In this document: positions 42,841 through 52,966 of the stretch, piece by piece
How the letters are laid out: the number at the start of each line of letters is the position of its first letter
How positions within the stretch are numbered: position 1 is the first letter of the stretch
DNA from: Microbacterium terrisoli
GTDB lineage: Bacteria > Actinomycetota > Actinomycetes > Actinomycetales > Microbacteriaceae
Length of the DNA stretch: 64,000 nucleotides
Direction: 5' to 3'
NCBI RefSeq assembly: GCF_030866805.1
Contig: NZ_CP133019.1
Coordinates: 1,178,001-1,242,000, forward strand
Translations under genes and position numbers: made by a program
The notes under the pieces: model-generated
What the model saw: only the letters and a program-made list of their open reading frames with translations
Told to the model about the DNA's origin: nothing
Database searches by the model: none

Positions 42841-44745
42841 TCACCCGGCCGAGTGGGAGGATGCCTCGATGGCGGCCCCGTCGACGGCAGGCGTCTGAAG
42901 GTCGGCGACCGGGGCGCGCAGTGCGCGCAGCGCGTACAGGATCGTGGCCAGGTCCACGCCCTCTTGCACGAAGGCCCCGACGATGGCCGGGATCACGCCG
43001 GTGGTGGCCACGAGCATGAGACCGATGCTCAGCGCGATGCCGATGCCGATGGCGACGTAGGCGACCTGCAGCGTGTGGCGGCTGATCGCGATGGCGTCGG
43101 CGAGGTTGGTCAGCGAGTCCTTCAGCACGACGGCGTCGGCGGCCTCGCCGGCCGCGGTGCTGCCCCGGGCGCCCATCGCGACCCCGACATCTGCGGCGGC
43201 GAGGACCGGCGCGTCGTTGACGCCGTCGCCGACCATCATCACCGGCCGTGGCTGCATGCCGCCGGCCAGCGCGACCTTCTCGGCGGGCAGCAGCTCGGCG
43301 TGCACTTCGTCGATGCCGACCCGCTCGGCGATCGAGTGCGCCGTCGATCGTGCATCGCCGGTGAGCATCGCCAGCCGCTCGACGCCGGTGCGCCGCAGCC
43401 AGCCGACGACGGCGGCCGACTCGGGGCGCACCGCGTCTGCCAGCACCAGCACTCCGGCGAACGCCCCGTCGATCGCGACATACGCCGCGGCCTGTCCCGG
43501 ACCGATCTCGGCGCGCTCGGTCTCGGGCGCGATCTGCGCGACGAACGCCGACTTGCCGACCACGACGGTGTGAGAGTCGATGATGGCGGTCACCCCGTTC
43601 GTGGCCTGCTCGCTGGCCGCGGTGGCAGGGCGCAGCACGAGACCGCGCTCGACGGCCGCAGAGTGGATGCCGGCGGCCAGGACGTGCGTCGAATACTCCT
43701 CGGCGGAGGCGGCAAGGGTGAGCAGCTCGTCAGCGTCGAAGCCGGACTCGGGGTGCACACCGACCAGTCGCGGGGCGCCGAGGGTCAGCGTGCCGGTCTT
43801 GTCGAAAGCGGCCGATCTCACGCGCGCGAGCTGCTCGAGCACCTGCCCGCCCTTGACGATCACGCCCGCCCGCGCCGTGCGCGAGAGGCCGCCCAGGAAC
43901 GCGACGGGCGCGGCGATCAGCAGGGGACACGGCGTTGCCAGGACGAGCACCTCGGCGAAGCGGACCGGCGTGCCCGAGATCGCCCAGGCTGCCCCGGCGA
44001 TCACGAGCGAGACGAGTGTGAACGGAATGGCGAACCGATCGGCCAGGCGCACCATCGGAGCGCGAGATTCCTGCGCGCTGCGCACCAGCGCGACGACCTG
44101 CTGGTACTGGCTGTCGGCGGCGCGGCGGATCACGCGCACGCGCACGGCCTGCGACCCGTTGACCGAGCCCGACAGCACCTCGTCTCCCACCGTGCGTGAC
44201 ACCGGCATGCTCTCGCCGGTCAGCGACGACTCGTCGAACGAGCCGCCGCCGGCGACCAGCACCCCGTCCACCGGCACGATCTCGGACGGGCGCACCAGCA
44301 GCACGTCATCGACGCGCACGTCATCGACATCGGCATCCTGGCTCTCCGCCGAGGACGGATCGTTCGGATGCACGAGCACGTGCGCGCGCTGCGGCGACCG
44401 ATCCAACAGCGCGGTCAGCTCGCGCTTGGCGCGGCGCGACGCGTAGTCCTCGAGCGCCTCGCCGCCGGAGAGCATCAGCACGATCACCAGCGAGGCGAGG
44501 TGTTCGCCGACGGCGAGGGTTGCGACCATGGCGATGACGGCGAGGATGTCGAGGCCGACGTGCCCGCGCATCACGTCGCGGATCATTCCGAGCACGGTCC
44601 ACGCGATGACGACCGAGACGAACGCGATGGACAGCCACTTCGCCGCTGCCGCCGCACCGGTCGCCGACAGCACGACCACCACGATCGCGACGACGATGGT
44701 CGCGATGATCACCGGATAGCGGCGGACGATGCGTACGACTCCCAT
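42841..44745 (-). CDS. Heavy-metal P1B-type ATPase, TPC class
   Basis: The 634 residues lack an N-terminal metal-binding HMA domain and start directly with hydrophobic segments. Landmarks: phosphatase motif SLTGESMPVSR, membrane metal site ATPCPLLIAAP (Cys273), phosphorylation site DKTGTLT (Asp315), and GDGVNDAPVLAAADVGVAMG. The metal site is TPCP rather than CPC or SPC. The usual HP dipeptide of P1B pumps is HV here (EEYSTHVLAAGI). The metal is not predictable with confidence; TPC-class relatives have been tied to iron or nickel. The nearest metal sensor is the CsoR-family gene at 59318, not adjacent. Confidence 0.88.
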   Translation of the reverse strand: MGVVRIVRRYPVIIATIVVAIVVVVLSATGAAAAAKWLSIAFVSVVIAWTVLGMIRDVMRGHVGLDILAVIAMVATLAVGEHLASLVIVLMLSGGEALEDYASRRAKRELTALLDRSPQRAHVLVHPNDPSSAESQDADVDDVRVDDVLLVRPSEIVPVDGVLVAGGGSFDESSLTGESMPVSRTVGDEVLSGSVNGSQAVRVRVIRRAADSQYQQVVALVRSAQESRAPMVRLADRFAIPFTLVSLVIAGAAWAISGTPVRFAEVLVLATPCPLLIAAPVAFLGGLSRTARAGVIVKGGQVLEQLARVRSAAFDKTGTLTLGAPRLVGVHPESGFDADELLTLAASAEEYSTHVLAAGIHSAAVERGLVLRPATAASEQATNGVTAIIDSHTVVVGKSAFVAQIAPETERAEIGPGQAAAYVAIDGAFAGVLVLADAVRPESAAVVGWLRRTGVERLAMLTGDARSTAHSIAERVGIDEVHAELLPAEKVALAGGMQPRPVMMVGDGVNDAPVLAAADVGVAMGARGSTAAGEAADAVVLKDSLTNLADAIAISRHTLQVAYVAIGIGIALSIGLMLVATTGVIPAIVGAFVQEGVDLATILYALRALRAPVADLQTPAVDGAAIEASSHSAG

Positions 44746-44805
44746 GCCCCCACCCTGCCCTGCTGCGCCGATCGGCGCCAGCGTCTACGCCGGTACTGGC
44801 GGTCA

Positions 44806-44811
44806 TATGCT
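44806..44811 (+). promoter_or_regulatory. -10 element TATGCT, leaderless start of the ybaK-like gene
   Basis: TATGCT ends six bases before ATG 44818 and there is no Shine-Dalgarno sequence. It is the closest match to TATAAT-like consensus among the leaderless starts in this window. Confidence 0.6.
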
Positions 44812-44817
44812 GAGTGC

Positions 44818-45294
44818 ATGACCGACCAGCTCTCTGCCCGCAGCCGTCTGGTGCACGACGCGCTGCGTGCTGCCGGCATCCCCGGCGAGATCGTCATCCT
44901 GCCCGACTCCGCCGCCACCGCACCGCTGGCGGCGGCAGCACTGAACGTCGAGGTGGCAGCCATCGCCAACAGCCTTCTGTTCTGGTCGGACGGCGCACCC
45001 TTGCTGGTGATGACCAGCGGAGCGCACCGCGTCGACGTGAAGGCGCTCGCCGAGCGCCTGGGGCGCACCAAGATCGCACGAGCCACGCCCGATCAGGTGC
45101 GTGAAGCGACCGGGCAGGCCATCGGCGGGGTCGCCCCCACCGGCCATCCGCAGCCGGTGGAGACGGTCGTCGACCAGTCTCTTGCCGACCAGCCGATCCT
45201 GTGGGCGTCGGCGGGCACGCCGCATGCCGTGTTCCCGTTGACCTTCGACGAGCTGGTCCGCCTGACGGCCGGCAGCGTTCAGCGGGTCGATTGA
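44818..45294 (+). CDS. YbaK/EbsC-type aminoacyl-tRNA deacylase
   Basis: The 158 residues show the YbaK/ProX fold: SRLVHDALRAAGIPGEIVIL, TAPLAAAALNVEVAAIANSL, VDVKALAERLGRTKIARATP, GQAIGGVAPTGHPQPVETVVD and GTPHAVFPLTFDELVRL. These proteins hydrolyse mischarged aminoacyl-tRNAs (for example Cys- or Ala-tRNA-Pro) to keep translation accurate. The specific tRNA cannot be told. ATG 44818 follows the -10 element by six bases; the longer open frame upstream overlaps the divergent ATPase gene. It is followed by a PPOX-fold gene after 37 bases. Confidence 0.9.
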   Translation: MTDQLSARSRLVHDALRAAGIPGEIVILPDSAATAPLAAAALNVEVAAIANSLLFWSDGAPLLVMTSGAHRVDVKALAERLGRTKIARATPDQVREATGQAIGGVAPTGHPQPVETVVDQSLADQPILWASAGTPHAVFPLTFDELVRLTAGSVQRVD

Positions 45295-45319
45295 GGCCCC
45301 GCACCCTTCGTGCGCGGCC

Positions 45320-45325
45320 TACGCT
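45320..45325 (+). promoter_or_regulatory. -10 element TACGCT, leaderless start of the PPOX-fold gene
   Basis: TACGCT ends six bases before ATG 45332, repeating the arrangement of the previous gene. Confidence 0.55.
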
Positions 45326-45331
45326 GGGCAC

Positions 45332-45691
45332 ATGGTGGATGTGGATGCCCTCGCGCAGCGAGCGGCCGACTACGGGTTCGCATACCTGATCTCGATCACC
45401 CCTTCGGGTCGCGTGCACACTTCGGTCGTGCACCCCGGCATCGGCGACGGTGCAGTCACGGTCCCGGCCAGCGACCGCGTGCGCAGAAACGTCGGCGAGA
45501 ACCCGCAGGTGAGTCTGGTGTGGCCGCCGGCCGATGCCACCGGATATTCGCTCATCGCCGACGGCGTGGGCGATGAGAAGGACGGCATCGTGACGATCAC
45601 TCCTTCGCGGGCGATCCTGCACCGGCCGGCCACCGAGCCCAGCGTCCCGGGCGCCGCCGACGGGTGTGTGCAGGACTGCGTCGAGCTGTAG
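45332..45691 (+). CDS. Pyridoxamine 5'-phosphate oxidase-fold protein
   Basis: The 119 residues form a small split-barrel: AYLISITPSGRVHTSVVHPGIGD, AVTVPASDRVRRNVGENPQV, SLVWPPADATGYSLIADGVG and a C-terminal part with CVQDCVEL. Members of this family (PPOX, F420- or FMN-binding, or heme-binding) are oxidoreductases of small size; no cofactor motif allows a finer call. The start is apparently leaderless. The hut operon follows after 75 bases, which contains an inverted repeat, and there is no sign that this gene belongs to the histidine pathway. Confidence 0.75.
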   Translation: MVDVDALAQRAADYGFAYLISITPSGRVHTSVVHPGIGDGAVTVPASDRVRRNVGENPQVSLVWPPADATGYSLIADGVGDEKDGIVTITPSRAILHRPATEPSVPGAADGCVQDCVEL

Positions 45692-45696
45692 CTCAC

Positions 45697-45714
45697 TGTC
45701 TGATATCCCAGACA
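45697..45714. promoter_or_regulatory. Inverted repeat TGTCTG-N6-CAGACA before hutH
   Basis: Perfect 6-bp arms at 45697-45702 and 45709-45714 lie six bases after the preceding stop codon and 52 bases before the hutH start. It is the best candidate for a hut operator in this region. No regulator gene for it is present in the window. Confidence 0.4.
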
Positions 45715-45766
45715 CTCGATCCCAGAGCCGGCGCCGTTCGGGCGTCGAAAGGTGTGGAATCGAGGC

Positions 45767-47308
45767 ATGGTCACCCCCGTACTCGACACCGTCATCGTCG
45801 GCGCCTCGCCGCTGTCTCCCGCCCAGGTCGTCGCGGTCGCCCGCCACGGCGCGCACGTGCAGATCGATCCCGGGGCCCAGGCACGGGTGGTCGAGGCTCG
45901 CGCCCTGGTCGAGCGACTCGCCGATGACCCGGTGCCGCATTACGGCATCTCCACCGGGTTCGGAGCGCTGGCCACGACCTTCATCGCCGCCGACCGGCGC
46001 CGCCAGCTGCAAGAGAGCCTGATCCGCTCGCACGCCGCCGGCACCGGCGCCGAGGTCGAGGCCGAGGTCGTGCGCGCACTGCAGGTGCTGCGCCTGCAGA
46101 CCCTGGCCACCGGCCACACCGGCGTGCGCCCCGAGGTCGTCGACACCTATGCGGCGCTGCTGAACGCCGGCATCGTGCCGGTGGTCCGCGAATACGGGTC
46201 GCTCGGCTGCTCGGGCGATCTCGCCCCGCTCGCGCACATCGCGCTGGCCACGATGGGCGAGGGCCAGGTGCGGGTGGACGGTGACCTCATGGATGCCGCA
46301 GCCGCGCTGGCAGCGGCATCCCTCACGCCGTTGGTCCTGGCCGAGAAAGAAGGACTCGCCCTGATCAACGGCACCGACGGCATGCTCGGCATGCTGCTGA
46401 TGGCGATCGCCGATCTGGACATGCTGCTGGACACGGCCGACGCCGCCGCCGCCATCTCGATCGAGAGCCAGCTGGGCACCGACGCCGTGTTCGCCGCCGA
46501 CCTGATGGCGCTGCGCCCGCAGGTCGGGCAGGCCACGAGCGCCCAGAACCTGCGGACACTGCTGAACGCGTCGCCGATGGTCGCCAGCCACAAGGGCCCC
46601 GGCGACGGCCGGGTGCAGGACGCCTACTCGCTGCGCTGTTCGCCGCAGGTGCACGGCGCCGCCCGCGACACCGTCGACCACGCGCGCATGATCGCCGGCC
46701 GCGAGCTGCAGGCAGCCGTCGACAACCCCGTGATCACCTCGGACGGCCGCGTCGAATCCAACGGCAACTTCCACGGCGCGCCCGTGGCGTACGTGCTCGA
46801 CTTCCTCGCCATCGCCGTCGCCGACGTCGCCAGCATCTCGGAGCGGCGCACCGACCGGGCTCTGGACCCCGCACGCAGCCACGGGCTGCCGCCGTTCCTG
46901 GCCGACGAGGTGGGCGTGGACTCGGGCCTGATGATCGCGCAGTACGCCTCGGCGGGCATCGTCTCGGAGCTCAAGCGCCTGGCGGTGCCGGCATCCGTCG
47001 ATTCGATCCCGTCGTCGGCGATGCAGGAGGACCACGTGTCGATGGGCTGGTCGGCCGCGCGCAAGCTGCGCCGCGCGATCGACGGGCTGGCCCGTGTGCT
47101 GGCCGTCGAGGTCATCACCGGGTCGCGCGCGCTCGATCTGCGCGCTCCGCTGCAGGCGGGCCCCGGCACAGGCGCCGTCCGCGACCTGCTGCGCAGCAGC
47201 GGCGTCGCCGGCCCCGGCCACGACCGGTTCGTCAGCCCCGACATCGAGGCCGTGACCGCACTCGTGCTCTCGGGCGCCGTCCGCGACGCCGCATACGCAC
47301 AGCGCTGA
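45767..47308 (+). CDS. hutH: Histidine ammonia-lyase
   Basis: Deaminates histidine to urocanate, the first step of histidine use. The 513 residues contain [15 protein letters not shown], the MIO cofactor region [14 protein letters not shown] and [15 protein letters not shown]. The autocatalytic triad is Cys-Ser-Gly instead of Ala-Ser-Gly; the residue before Ser is known to vary in the family pattern, so activity should be retained. ATG 45767 is used; a short upstream extension in frame is not conserved. It leads the operon hutH-hutU-M20-hutF-hutI, and a likely operator sits upstream. Confidence 0.95.
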   Translation: MVTPVLDTVIVGASPLSPAQVVAVARHGAHVQIDPGAQARVVEARALVERLADDPVPHYGISTGFGALATTFIAADRRRQLQESLIRSHAAGTGAEVEAEVVRALQVLRLQTLATGHTGVRPEVVDTYAALLNAGIVPVVREYGSLGCSGDLAPLAHIALATMGEGQVRVDGDLMDAAAALAAASLTPLVLAEKEGLALINGTDGMLGMLLMAIADLDMLLDTADAAAAISIESQLGTDAVFAADLMALRPQVGQATSAQNLRTLLNASPMVASHKGPGDGRVQDAYSLRCSPQVHGAARDTVDHARMIAGRELQAAVDNPVITSDGRVESNGNFHGAPVAYVLDFLAIAVADVASISERRTDRALDPARSHGLPPFLADEVGVDSGLMIAQYASAGIVSELKRLAVPASVDSIPSSAMQEDHVSMGWSAARKLRRAIDGLARVLAVEVITGSRALDLRAPLQAGPGTGAVRDLLRSSGVAGPGHDRFVSPDIEAVTALVLSGAVRDAAYAQR

Positions 47309-47352
47309 TCGGCCCCGGCCGATCCACACCGAACTCACGAAGGAGAAGCACA

Positions 47353-49011
47353 ATGAGTGAACCGCGAGTCGTCCGCGCCGAGCGCGGCAACGTGCGCACC
47401 GCCAAGAGCTGGGGCGCCGAAGCCGCCAAGCGCATGCTGATGAACAACCTCGACCCCGAGGTCGCCGAGCATCCCGAAGACCTCGTCGTCTACGGCGGCA
47501 CGGGCAAGGCCGCCCGCACCTGGGAGGCGTATGACGCGATCGTGCGCACGCTCGACGAGCTCGAGCCCGACGAGACGCTGCTCGTGCAGTCGGGCAAGCC
47601 GGTCGGAGTGTTTCGCACGCACGAATGGTCTCCGCGCGTGCTGATCGCCAACTCGAACCTCGTGGGCGACTGGGCGACGTGGCCCGAGTTCCGCCGCCTC
47701 GAGCAGCTCGGACTGATCATGTACGGCCAGATGACCGCGGGCTCGTGGATCTACATCGGCACGCAGGGCATTCTGCAGGGCACCTACGAGACGTTCGCCG
47801 CGGTGGCCCGGTCACTGGGCAAGGAATCGCTGGCCGGCACCCTGACCCTGACCGCCGGCGCCGGCGGCATGGGCGGGGCGCAGCCGCTGGCGGTCACGCT
47901 CAACGACGGCGTCGTGCTCATCGTCGACGTCGATGAGTCGCGCCTGGCACGCCGCGTCGAGCACGGCTACCTCGACGAGTACACGACCGATCTCGACGCG
48001 GCCGTGGAGCGCGTGGTCGCGGCGAAGAACGCCGGTGAGGTGCTCTCGGTGGGTGTTGTCGGCAATGCCGCCGAGATCTTCCCCGAGCTGCTGCGCCGCG
48101 GCACGCCGATCGACATCGTCACCGACCAGACCAGCGCGCACGACCCGCTCGCGTACCTGCCGATCGGCGTCTCGGTGGACGACTGGAAGGCCGAGGCCGA
48201 GCGCGATCCCGAAGGCTTCACGATCCGGTCGCGCGAGTCGATGGCCGCACACGTGTCGGCCATGGTGGCATTCAAGGATGCCGGGGCCGCCGTGTTCGAC
48301 TACGGCAACTCGGTCCGCGCCGAGGCGAAGCTGGGCGGATGCGAGAGGGCGTTCGAGTTCCCCGGCTTCGTGCCGGCCTACATCCGCCCGCAGTTCGAAG
48401 AGGGCCGTGGCCCCTTCCGCTGGGCGGCGCTGTCGGGCGACCCCGAAGACATCTACAAGACCGATCGGGCGATCGCCGAGCTCTTCCCCGAAGACAAGGC
48501 GCTGCATCGCTGGCTCGACAAGGCCCGCGAGAAGGTCCACTTCGAGGGACTGCCCGCCCGCATCTGCTGGCTCGGCTACAAGGAGCGGCACCTGGCGGGA
48601 CTCACGTTCAACGAGATGGTCGCCTCGGGCGAACTGAGCGCGCCGATCGTGATCGGCCGCGACCACCTCGACTCCGGCTCGGTGGCCTCGCCGTACCGCG
48701 AGACCGAGGCCATGAAGGACGGCTCGGATGCGATCGCCGACTGGCCGTTGCTGAACGCCCTGCTGAACACCGCGTCGGGCGCGAGCTGGGTCTCGCTGCA
48801 CCACGGCGGCGGCGTCGGCATCGGGCGGTCGATCCACGCCGGTCAGGTCACCGTCGCAGACGGGTCGGAGCTGGCCGCCCAGAAGCTCGAGCGGGTGCTG
48901 ACCAATGACCCCGGCACCGGTGTCATGCGGCACGTCGACGCGGGCTACGAGCGCGCGAAGCAGGTGGCCCGCGAGCGGGGCCTGAAGATTCCGATGCTCT
49001 CGGAGGACTGA
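47353..49011 (+). CDS. hutU: Urocanate hydratase
   Basis: Hydrates urocanate to 4-imidazolone-5-propionate, with tightly bound NAD+. The 552 residues match urocanase along their length: [76 protein letters not shown] (NAD-binding glycines), [10 protein letters not shown] and [23 protein letters not shown] 47353 has GAAGGAG upstream. It lies 44 bases after hutH and the M20 amidohydrolase starts one base after its stop, so the genes form one operon. Confidence 0.97.
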   Translation: MSEPRVVRAERGNVRTAKSWGAEAAKRMLMNNLDPEVAEHPEDLVVYGGTGKAARTWEAYDAIVRTLDELEPDETLLVQSGKPVGVFRTHEWSPRVLIANSNLVGDWATWPEFRRLEQLGLIMYGQMTAGSWIYIGTQGILQGTYETFAAVARSLGKESLAGTLTLTAGAGGMGGAQPLAVTLNDGVVLIVDVDESRLARRVEHGYLDEYTTDLDAAVERVVAAKNAGEVLSVGVVGNAAEIFPELLRRGTPIDIVTDQTSAHDPLAYLPIGVSVDDWKAEAERDPEGFTIRSRESMAAHVSAMVAFKDAGAAVFDYGNSVRAEAKLGGCERAFEFPGFVPAYIRPQFEEGRGPFRWAALSGDPEDIYKTDRAIAELFPEDKALHRWLDKAREKVHFEGLPARICWLGYKERHLAGLTFNEMVASGELSAPIVIGRDHLDSGSVASPYRETEAMKDGSDAIADWPLLNALLNTASGASWVSLHHGGGVGIGRSIHAGQVTVADGSELAAQKLERVLTNDPGTGVMRHVDAGYERAKQVARERGLKIPMLSED

Positions 49012-49012
49012 G

Positions 49013-50245
49013 ATGACGGTTGCCGGTCGCCTCGCCGAGATCGCCGATCTCGGACGCGACGCCGAGCGCAGCGGGTACTCCCGCCACCTCTTCGACGCGT
49101 CCGACCCGCCGCTGCGAGCGTGGTTCGGCAGCAGTGCCGAGGCACTCGGACTGCTGGTCGAAGAGGACGACGACGCGAATCTCTGGGCGTGGTGGATGCC
49201 GCAGCCCGGGGCCGTGCGCCACGACGCGATCGCGACCGGCAGCCATCTGGACTCCGTCCCCGGCGGCGGCGCATTCGACGGCCCGTTGGGCGTCGCCAGC
49301 GCGTTCGAGGCCGTTGCGCAGCTGCGAGCAGACGGCTTCGTCCCGGTTCGGCCCATCGTCGTGTGCGCGTTCGCCGAAGAGGAGGGCTCCCGGTTCGGCC
49401 TGCCGTGCCTGGGCACCCGGCTGCTCACCGGCGCCGCCGACGCGGCATCCGCTCTGGCGCGTGCCGACGCTGCGGGTGTGACCCTTGAGCAGGCGTGGCG
49501 CGACTCGGGGCGCGACCCCGAACGGGTCGGGCCCGACCCCGAGCGTCTCGGGCGCCTCGCCGCGTTCGTCGAGCTGCACGTCGAGCAGGGCCGCGACCTC
49601 GAGGACCGGGGACTTCCTGTCTCGACGGCGTCGGCGATCATCCCGCACGGCCGCTGGCGTCTGACGATCACCGGCGAGGGCAACCACGCCGGCACCACGA
49701 CGATGGACCTGCGTGCAGACCCGGTCGTTGCCTTCGCCGGTGCCGTGCAGGCGGTGCGCGAGGTCGCCGCATCCCGGATGCCGGGCGCGCGCGGCACGAT
49801 CGGCAAAGCGCAGATCATCCCGGGCGGCACCAACGTGATCGCCTCGCGCGTGATCGCGTGGATGGATCTGCGCGCCTTCACCGACGACGACGTGCGCGAG
49901 CAGTACGCGCTGACTCTTCAGCGGATGCGCGCAGCAGTGCAGGCCGAAGGGTGCACGCTCGACGTGCACGAAGAGTCGTTCAGCGCCCGCGTCGACTTCG
50001 ACGACGAGCTCACCGCCCGCGTCACCGCAGCGCTGCAGCCCGAGTTCGGACAGGTTCCTGCCATCCCGACCGGAGCCGGCCATGACGCCGGCATCCTGTC
50101 GGCAGTGCTGCCCACGGCGATGATCTTCGTGCGCAACCCCACCGGCGTCTCGCATGCACCGGGCGAAGACGCGCGCGACGGGGACTGCGAAGCAGGCGCC
50201 CGCGCGCTGGCGGCGACGCTGCGGATGCTGGCGGGGTCGGCATGA
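49013..50245 (+). CDS. M20-family amidohydrolase (allantoate/N-carbamoyl amidohydrolase-like) of the hut operon
   Basis: The 410 residues contain the M20 metal-binding motifs ATGSHLDSVPGGGAFDGPLG and CAFAEEEGSRFGLPCLGTR, a dimerisation domain with GRWRLTITGEGNHAGTTTMD, and the C-terminal HDAGIL. The sequence is closest to allantoate amidohydrolase or N-carbamoyl-amino-acid hydrolase, dinuclear-metal enzymes that cut an amide bond. Histidine degradation through HutF ends in N-formylglutamate, and no hutG gene is present in this operon, so this enzyme probably removes the formyl group. The same neighbourhood occurs in Streptomyces hut regions. It overlaps hutF by four bases (ATGA). Confidence 0.85.
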   Translation: MTVAGRLAEIADLGRDAERSGYSRHLFDASDPPLRAWFGSSAEALGLLVEEDDDANLWAWWMPQPGAVRHDAIATGSHLDSVPGGGAFDGPLGVASAFEAVAQLRADGFVPVRPIVVCAFAEEEGSRFGLPCLGTRLLTGAADAASALARADAAGVTLEQAWRDSGRDPERVGPDPERLGRLAAFVELHVEQGRDLEDRGLPVSTASAIIPHGRWRLTITGEGNHAGTTTMDLRADPVVAFAGAVQAVREVAASRMPGARGTIGKAQIIPGGTNVIASRVIAWMDLRAFTDDDVREQYALTLQRMRAAVQAEGCTLDVHEESFSARVDFDDELTARVTAALQPEFGQVPAIPTGAGHDAGILSAVLPTAMIFVRNPTGVSHAPGEDARDGDCEAGARALAATLRMLAGSA

Positions 50246-51588
50246 GCGCGCTCACGTCGGCGCACGCCACCGCCGCGTTGATGGGCGGCGCGTTCACGGC
50301 CGACGTGCGGATCACCGCGCAGGACGGGATGATCACCGCGCTCGCCGTCGGCGCCGAAGCGCAGCCGGGCGACACGCGGCTCGGAGTGGTCGCACCGGGG
50401 TTCGTCAACGCGCATTCGCACGCGTTCCACCGTCTGCTGCGCGGGCGCACGCATGGCGGGGGCGGCGATTTCTGGGTGTGGCGCGAGCAGATGTACCGCG
50501 CGGCGCAGTCCCTCACGCCCGAGATCTATCGCGCGCTGGCCGAGCAGGTGTTCGCCGAGATGCGGGATGCCGGCTGCACGGCGGTGGGGGAGTTCCATTA
50601 CGTGCACCACCGGCCCGACGGCACGCCGTATGCCGGCCACGCGATGGAGCTCGCGCTCGCCGACGCAGCGGTGGCCGCAGGCATCCGTCTCGTGCTGCTG
50701 GACACGTGCTACCTGCGCGGCGGCGTGGGCCTGGACCTGTCCGAGCGTCAGCGGCGCTTCGGCGACGCCGACGTGCACGCCTGGCTCGAGCGCTGGCACT
50801 CGCTGCACGACGCGATCGCGGGCGATCCGCACCGGCGTGGGCTGGTGACGGTCGGGGCAGCGGTGCATTCGGTGCGGGCGGTCACGCCCGACGACCTCGC
50901 CGTGGTCGCCCGGGAGCTGCCCGCAGCCGTGCCGCTGCATGTGCATCTGTCGGAGCAGACCGCCGAGAACGACGCGTGCCTTCGGGCCTACGGTGTGACC
51001 CCGACGGGTCTGCTGGCCGAGCACGGCCTGCTGCGGCCGGACCTTGCCGCCGTGCATGCGACGCACCTGACCGACGCCGACATCGCCCTGCTGGGCGAAG
51101 CAGGCGCCTCCATCGTGATGTGTCCGACGACCGAAGCCGACCTCGGCGACGGCATCGGGCCGGCCCCCGAACTGCGCGCGGCAGGGGCCACCCTGTCGAT
51201 CGGATCGGACCAGCACGCCGTCATCGACCCCTTCGAAGAGGTCGCCCGCCTCGAGCTCGACCAGCGCCTGCGCGCACAGAAGCGCGGCATCTTCACGCCC
51301 GCGCAGCTGTGGCACGCGGGCAGTTCCGGCGGGGCGCGGGCGCTGGGTCTGTCGGGTGCGCGGGCGCTGGGTCTGTCGGGTGCGCGGCAGGATGAGGCGG
51401 GCCTGCGCGTGGGCGACCCGTTCGACGTCGTCGAGATCGATGCCGAGACGACGCGCACCCGGGGCGCCGACCTGCTGCAGCTGCCGCTGGTGGCCCGCGC
51501 GTCGGACGTGACCGCGACGATCGTGGCGGGTAGTCTCACCCGCAAGGGCGCAGCCCCCTCGGGCCTCACCCGGAAGGGCGTCGCATGA
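50242..51588 (+). CDS. hutF: Formimidoylglutamate deiminase
   Basis: An amidohydrolase of 448 residues that hydrolyses formimidoylglutamate to N-formylglutamate and ammonia. Metal and substrate motifs: [55 protein letters not shown] and [15 protein letters not shown]. The operon thus uses the HutF branch rather than HutG formiminoglutamase. An exact 24-base tandem duplication (51334-51381) inserts the repeated GARALGLS segment, and the C-terminus has another loose repeat (SLTRKGA, GLTRKGV). The gene overlaps both neighbours at ATGA. Confidence 0.94.
   Translation: MSALTSAHATAALMGGAFTADVRITAQDGMITALAVGAEAQPGDTRLGVVAPGFVNAHSHAFHRLLRGRTHGGGGDFWVWREQMYRAAQSLTPEIYRALAEQVFAEMRDAGCTAVGEFHYVHHRPDGTPYAGHAMELALADAAVAAGIRLVLLDTCYLRGGVGLDLSERQRRFGDADVHAWLERWHSLHDAIAGDPHRRGLVTVGAAVHSVRAVTPDDLAVVARELPAAVPLHVHLSEQTAENDACLRAYGVTPTGLLAEHGLLRPDLAAVHATHLTDADIALLGEAGASIVMCPTTEADLGDGIGPAPELRAAGATLSIGSDQHAVIDPFEEVARLELDQRLRAQKRGIFTPAQLWHAGSSGGARALGLSGARALGLSGARQDEAGLRVGDPFDVVEIDAETTRTRGADLLQLPLVARASDVTATIVAGSLTRKGAAPSGLTRKGVA
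51334..51381 (+). repeat. Exact 24-bp tandem duplication inside hutF
   Basis: Two identical in-frame units (51334-51357 and 51358-51381), each encoding eight residues (ARALGLSG by frame). It keeps the reading frame and lies in a region outside the metal site, before [14 protein letters not shown]. Confidence 0.95.
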
Positions 51589-52757
51589 CAACCCCCGCCA
51601 CACTCCTCACGAACATCGGCGAGCTCACCACGAACGTGGCCCACGGAGACGATCTGTGCGGCACTCTCACCGATGCCGCCGTCCTGATGGAGGGCACGCG
51701 CATCGCATGGGTGGGGTCGGTGGCATCGGCCCCCTCGGTGCAGAACGTGATCGATGCGCGCGGGCACGCGGTCATCCCCGGCTTCGTCGACAGCCACAGC
51801 CACCTCGTCTTCGGCGGGGAGCGTTCGGCCGAGTTCGCCGCACGAATGGCCGGCCAACCGTATTCCGCCGGTGGCATACGCACGACGGTGGCCGCGACCC
51901 GGGCGGCGACCGACGACGAGCTGCGCCGGCGCCTGGCCGGGCTGATGACCGAGTTGCACGCGCAGGGCACCACCACGGTCGAGATCAAGACCGGCTACGG
52001 CCTGACCGTGCACGATGAGGCGCGCCTGGCGCGCCTGGCAGCCGAAGTCACCGCCGAGGTCACCTACCTGGGCGCGCACGTGGTGCCCGCCGAGTACGCC
52101 GACGCACGGGACGAATACGTCGATCTCGTGTGCGGTCCGATGCTGGCCGCCTGCGCACCGCACGCGAAGTGGGTGGACGTGTTCTGCGAGACCGGCGCGT
52201 TCACCGCCGATGAGTCGCGACGCATCCTCGAGGCCGGCATCGCCCGCGGTCTGGTGCCGCGCGTGCACGGCAACCAGCTCGGTGACGGACCCGGTGTGCA
52301 GCTGGCCGTCGCGCTGGGCGCGGCATCCGTCGATCACTGCACGTTTCTTTCGGATGACGATGTCGCAGCACTCGCCGCGTCCGACACCGTCGCGACGCTG
52401 CTGCCCGGCGTGGAGTTCGCGACCCGCCACCCGTACCCCGACGCGCGGCGCCTCATCGACGCGGGCGTGACCGTCGCCATCGCGTGCGACTGCAACCCCG
52501 GGTCGAACTTCTCCAGCTCGATGCCGCTGATGATCGCCCTGGCCGTGCGCGAGATGAGGATGACGGTGCCCGAGGCGATCTGGGCCGCCACCGCCGGCGG
52601 TGCCCGGGCCCTCCGCCGTGACGACATCGGCGTCTTGGCGGTGGGCAAGCGCGCCGACCTCGTGGTGCTGGATGCTCCCAGCCGCACGTATCTCGCCTAC
52701 CGCGCAGGAGTGCCGCAGGTCGACAGCGTCTACAAGGACGGCGTGCAGGTCGGCTGA
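51585..52757 (+). CDS. hutI: Imidazolonepropionase
   Basis: Hydrolyses 4-imidazolone-5-propionate to formimidoylglutamate. The 390 residues have the amidohydrolase motifs [44 protein letters not shown], the [14 protein letters not shown] region, [18 protein letters not shown] and the aspartate of the metal site. The ATG overlaps the hutF stop. It is the last gene of the operon; the 209-base gap to the next gene contains no obvious terminator. Confidence 0.95.
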   Translation: MTTPATLLTNIGELTTNVAHGDDLCGTLTDAAVLMEGTRIAWVGSVASAPSVQNVIDARGHAVIPGFVDSHSHLVFGGERSAEFAARMAGQPYSAGGIRTTVAATRAATDDELRRRLAGLMTELHAQGTTTVEIKTGYGLTVHDEARLARLAAEVTAEVTYLGAHVVPAEYADARDEYVDLVCGPMLAACAPHAKWVDVFCETGAFTADESRRILEAGIARGLVPRVHGNQLGDGPGVQLAVALGAASVDHCTFLSDDDVAALAASDTVATLLPGVEFATRHPYPDARRLIDAGVTVAIACDCNPGSNFSSSMPLMIALAVREMRMTVPEAIWAATAGGARALRRDDIGVLAVGKRADLVVLDAPSRTYLAYRAGVPQVDSVYKDGVQVG

Positions 52758-52938
52758 TCTGCATACGTGACGCGTCTGGTCGTCGGTGGTGGATGTCGGG
52801 GGCCGGTGCGATGATATGGATGTTCGATAGTGGATGCCGCGGGACTAGGAGTCTGCTGAAGGAACAGAAGCTGAGGAGATCAGGGGATAAGCCTCTTGTG
52901 TACCGTAGATAGGTACGATACTATGAGGATGTTCAGAT

Positions 52939-52954
52939 TCGAAACAGTGATCGA
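52939..52954 (+). promoter_or_regulatory. SOS-box-like site before the second DUF222/HNH gene
   Basis: The 16 bases match 10 of the 12 fixed positions of TCGAAC-N4-GTTCGA (actinobacterial LexA box) and lie between the putative promoter and the GTG start at 52967 of a DUF222/HNH gene. The rest of the gap 52758-52966 has a short GTACC/GGTAC hairpin near 52900-52916 and nothing else recognisable. Confidence 0.35.
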
Positions 52955-52966
52955 TCGGAGGGCATC

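Noticed and set aside
46200..46216. HutH as an inactive enzyme because the MIO triad is Cys-Ser-Gly
   Set aside because: The family pattern allows Cys before the Ser; the Ser-Gly part is intact.
44894..47353. An 819-codon minus-strand frame opposite the YbaK, PPOX and hutH genes
   Set aside because: Crosses three real plus-strand genes and shows no family motif.
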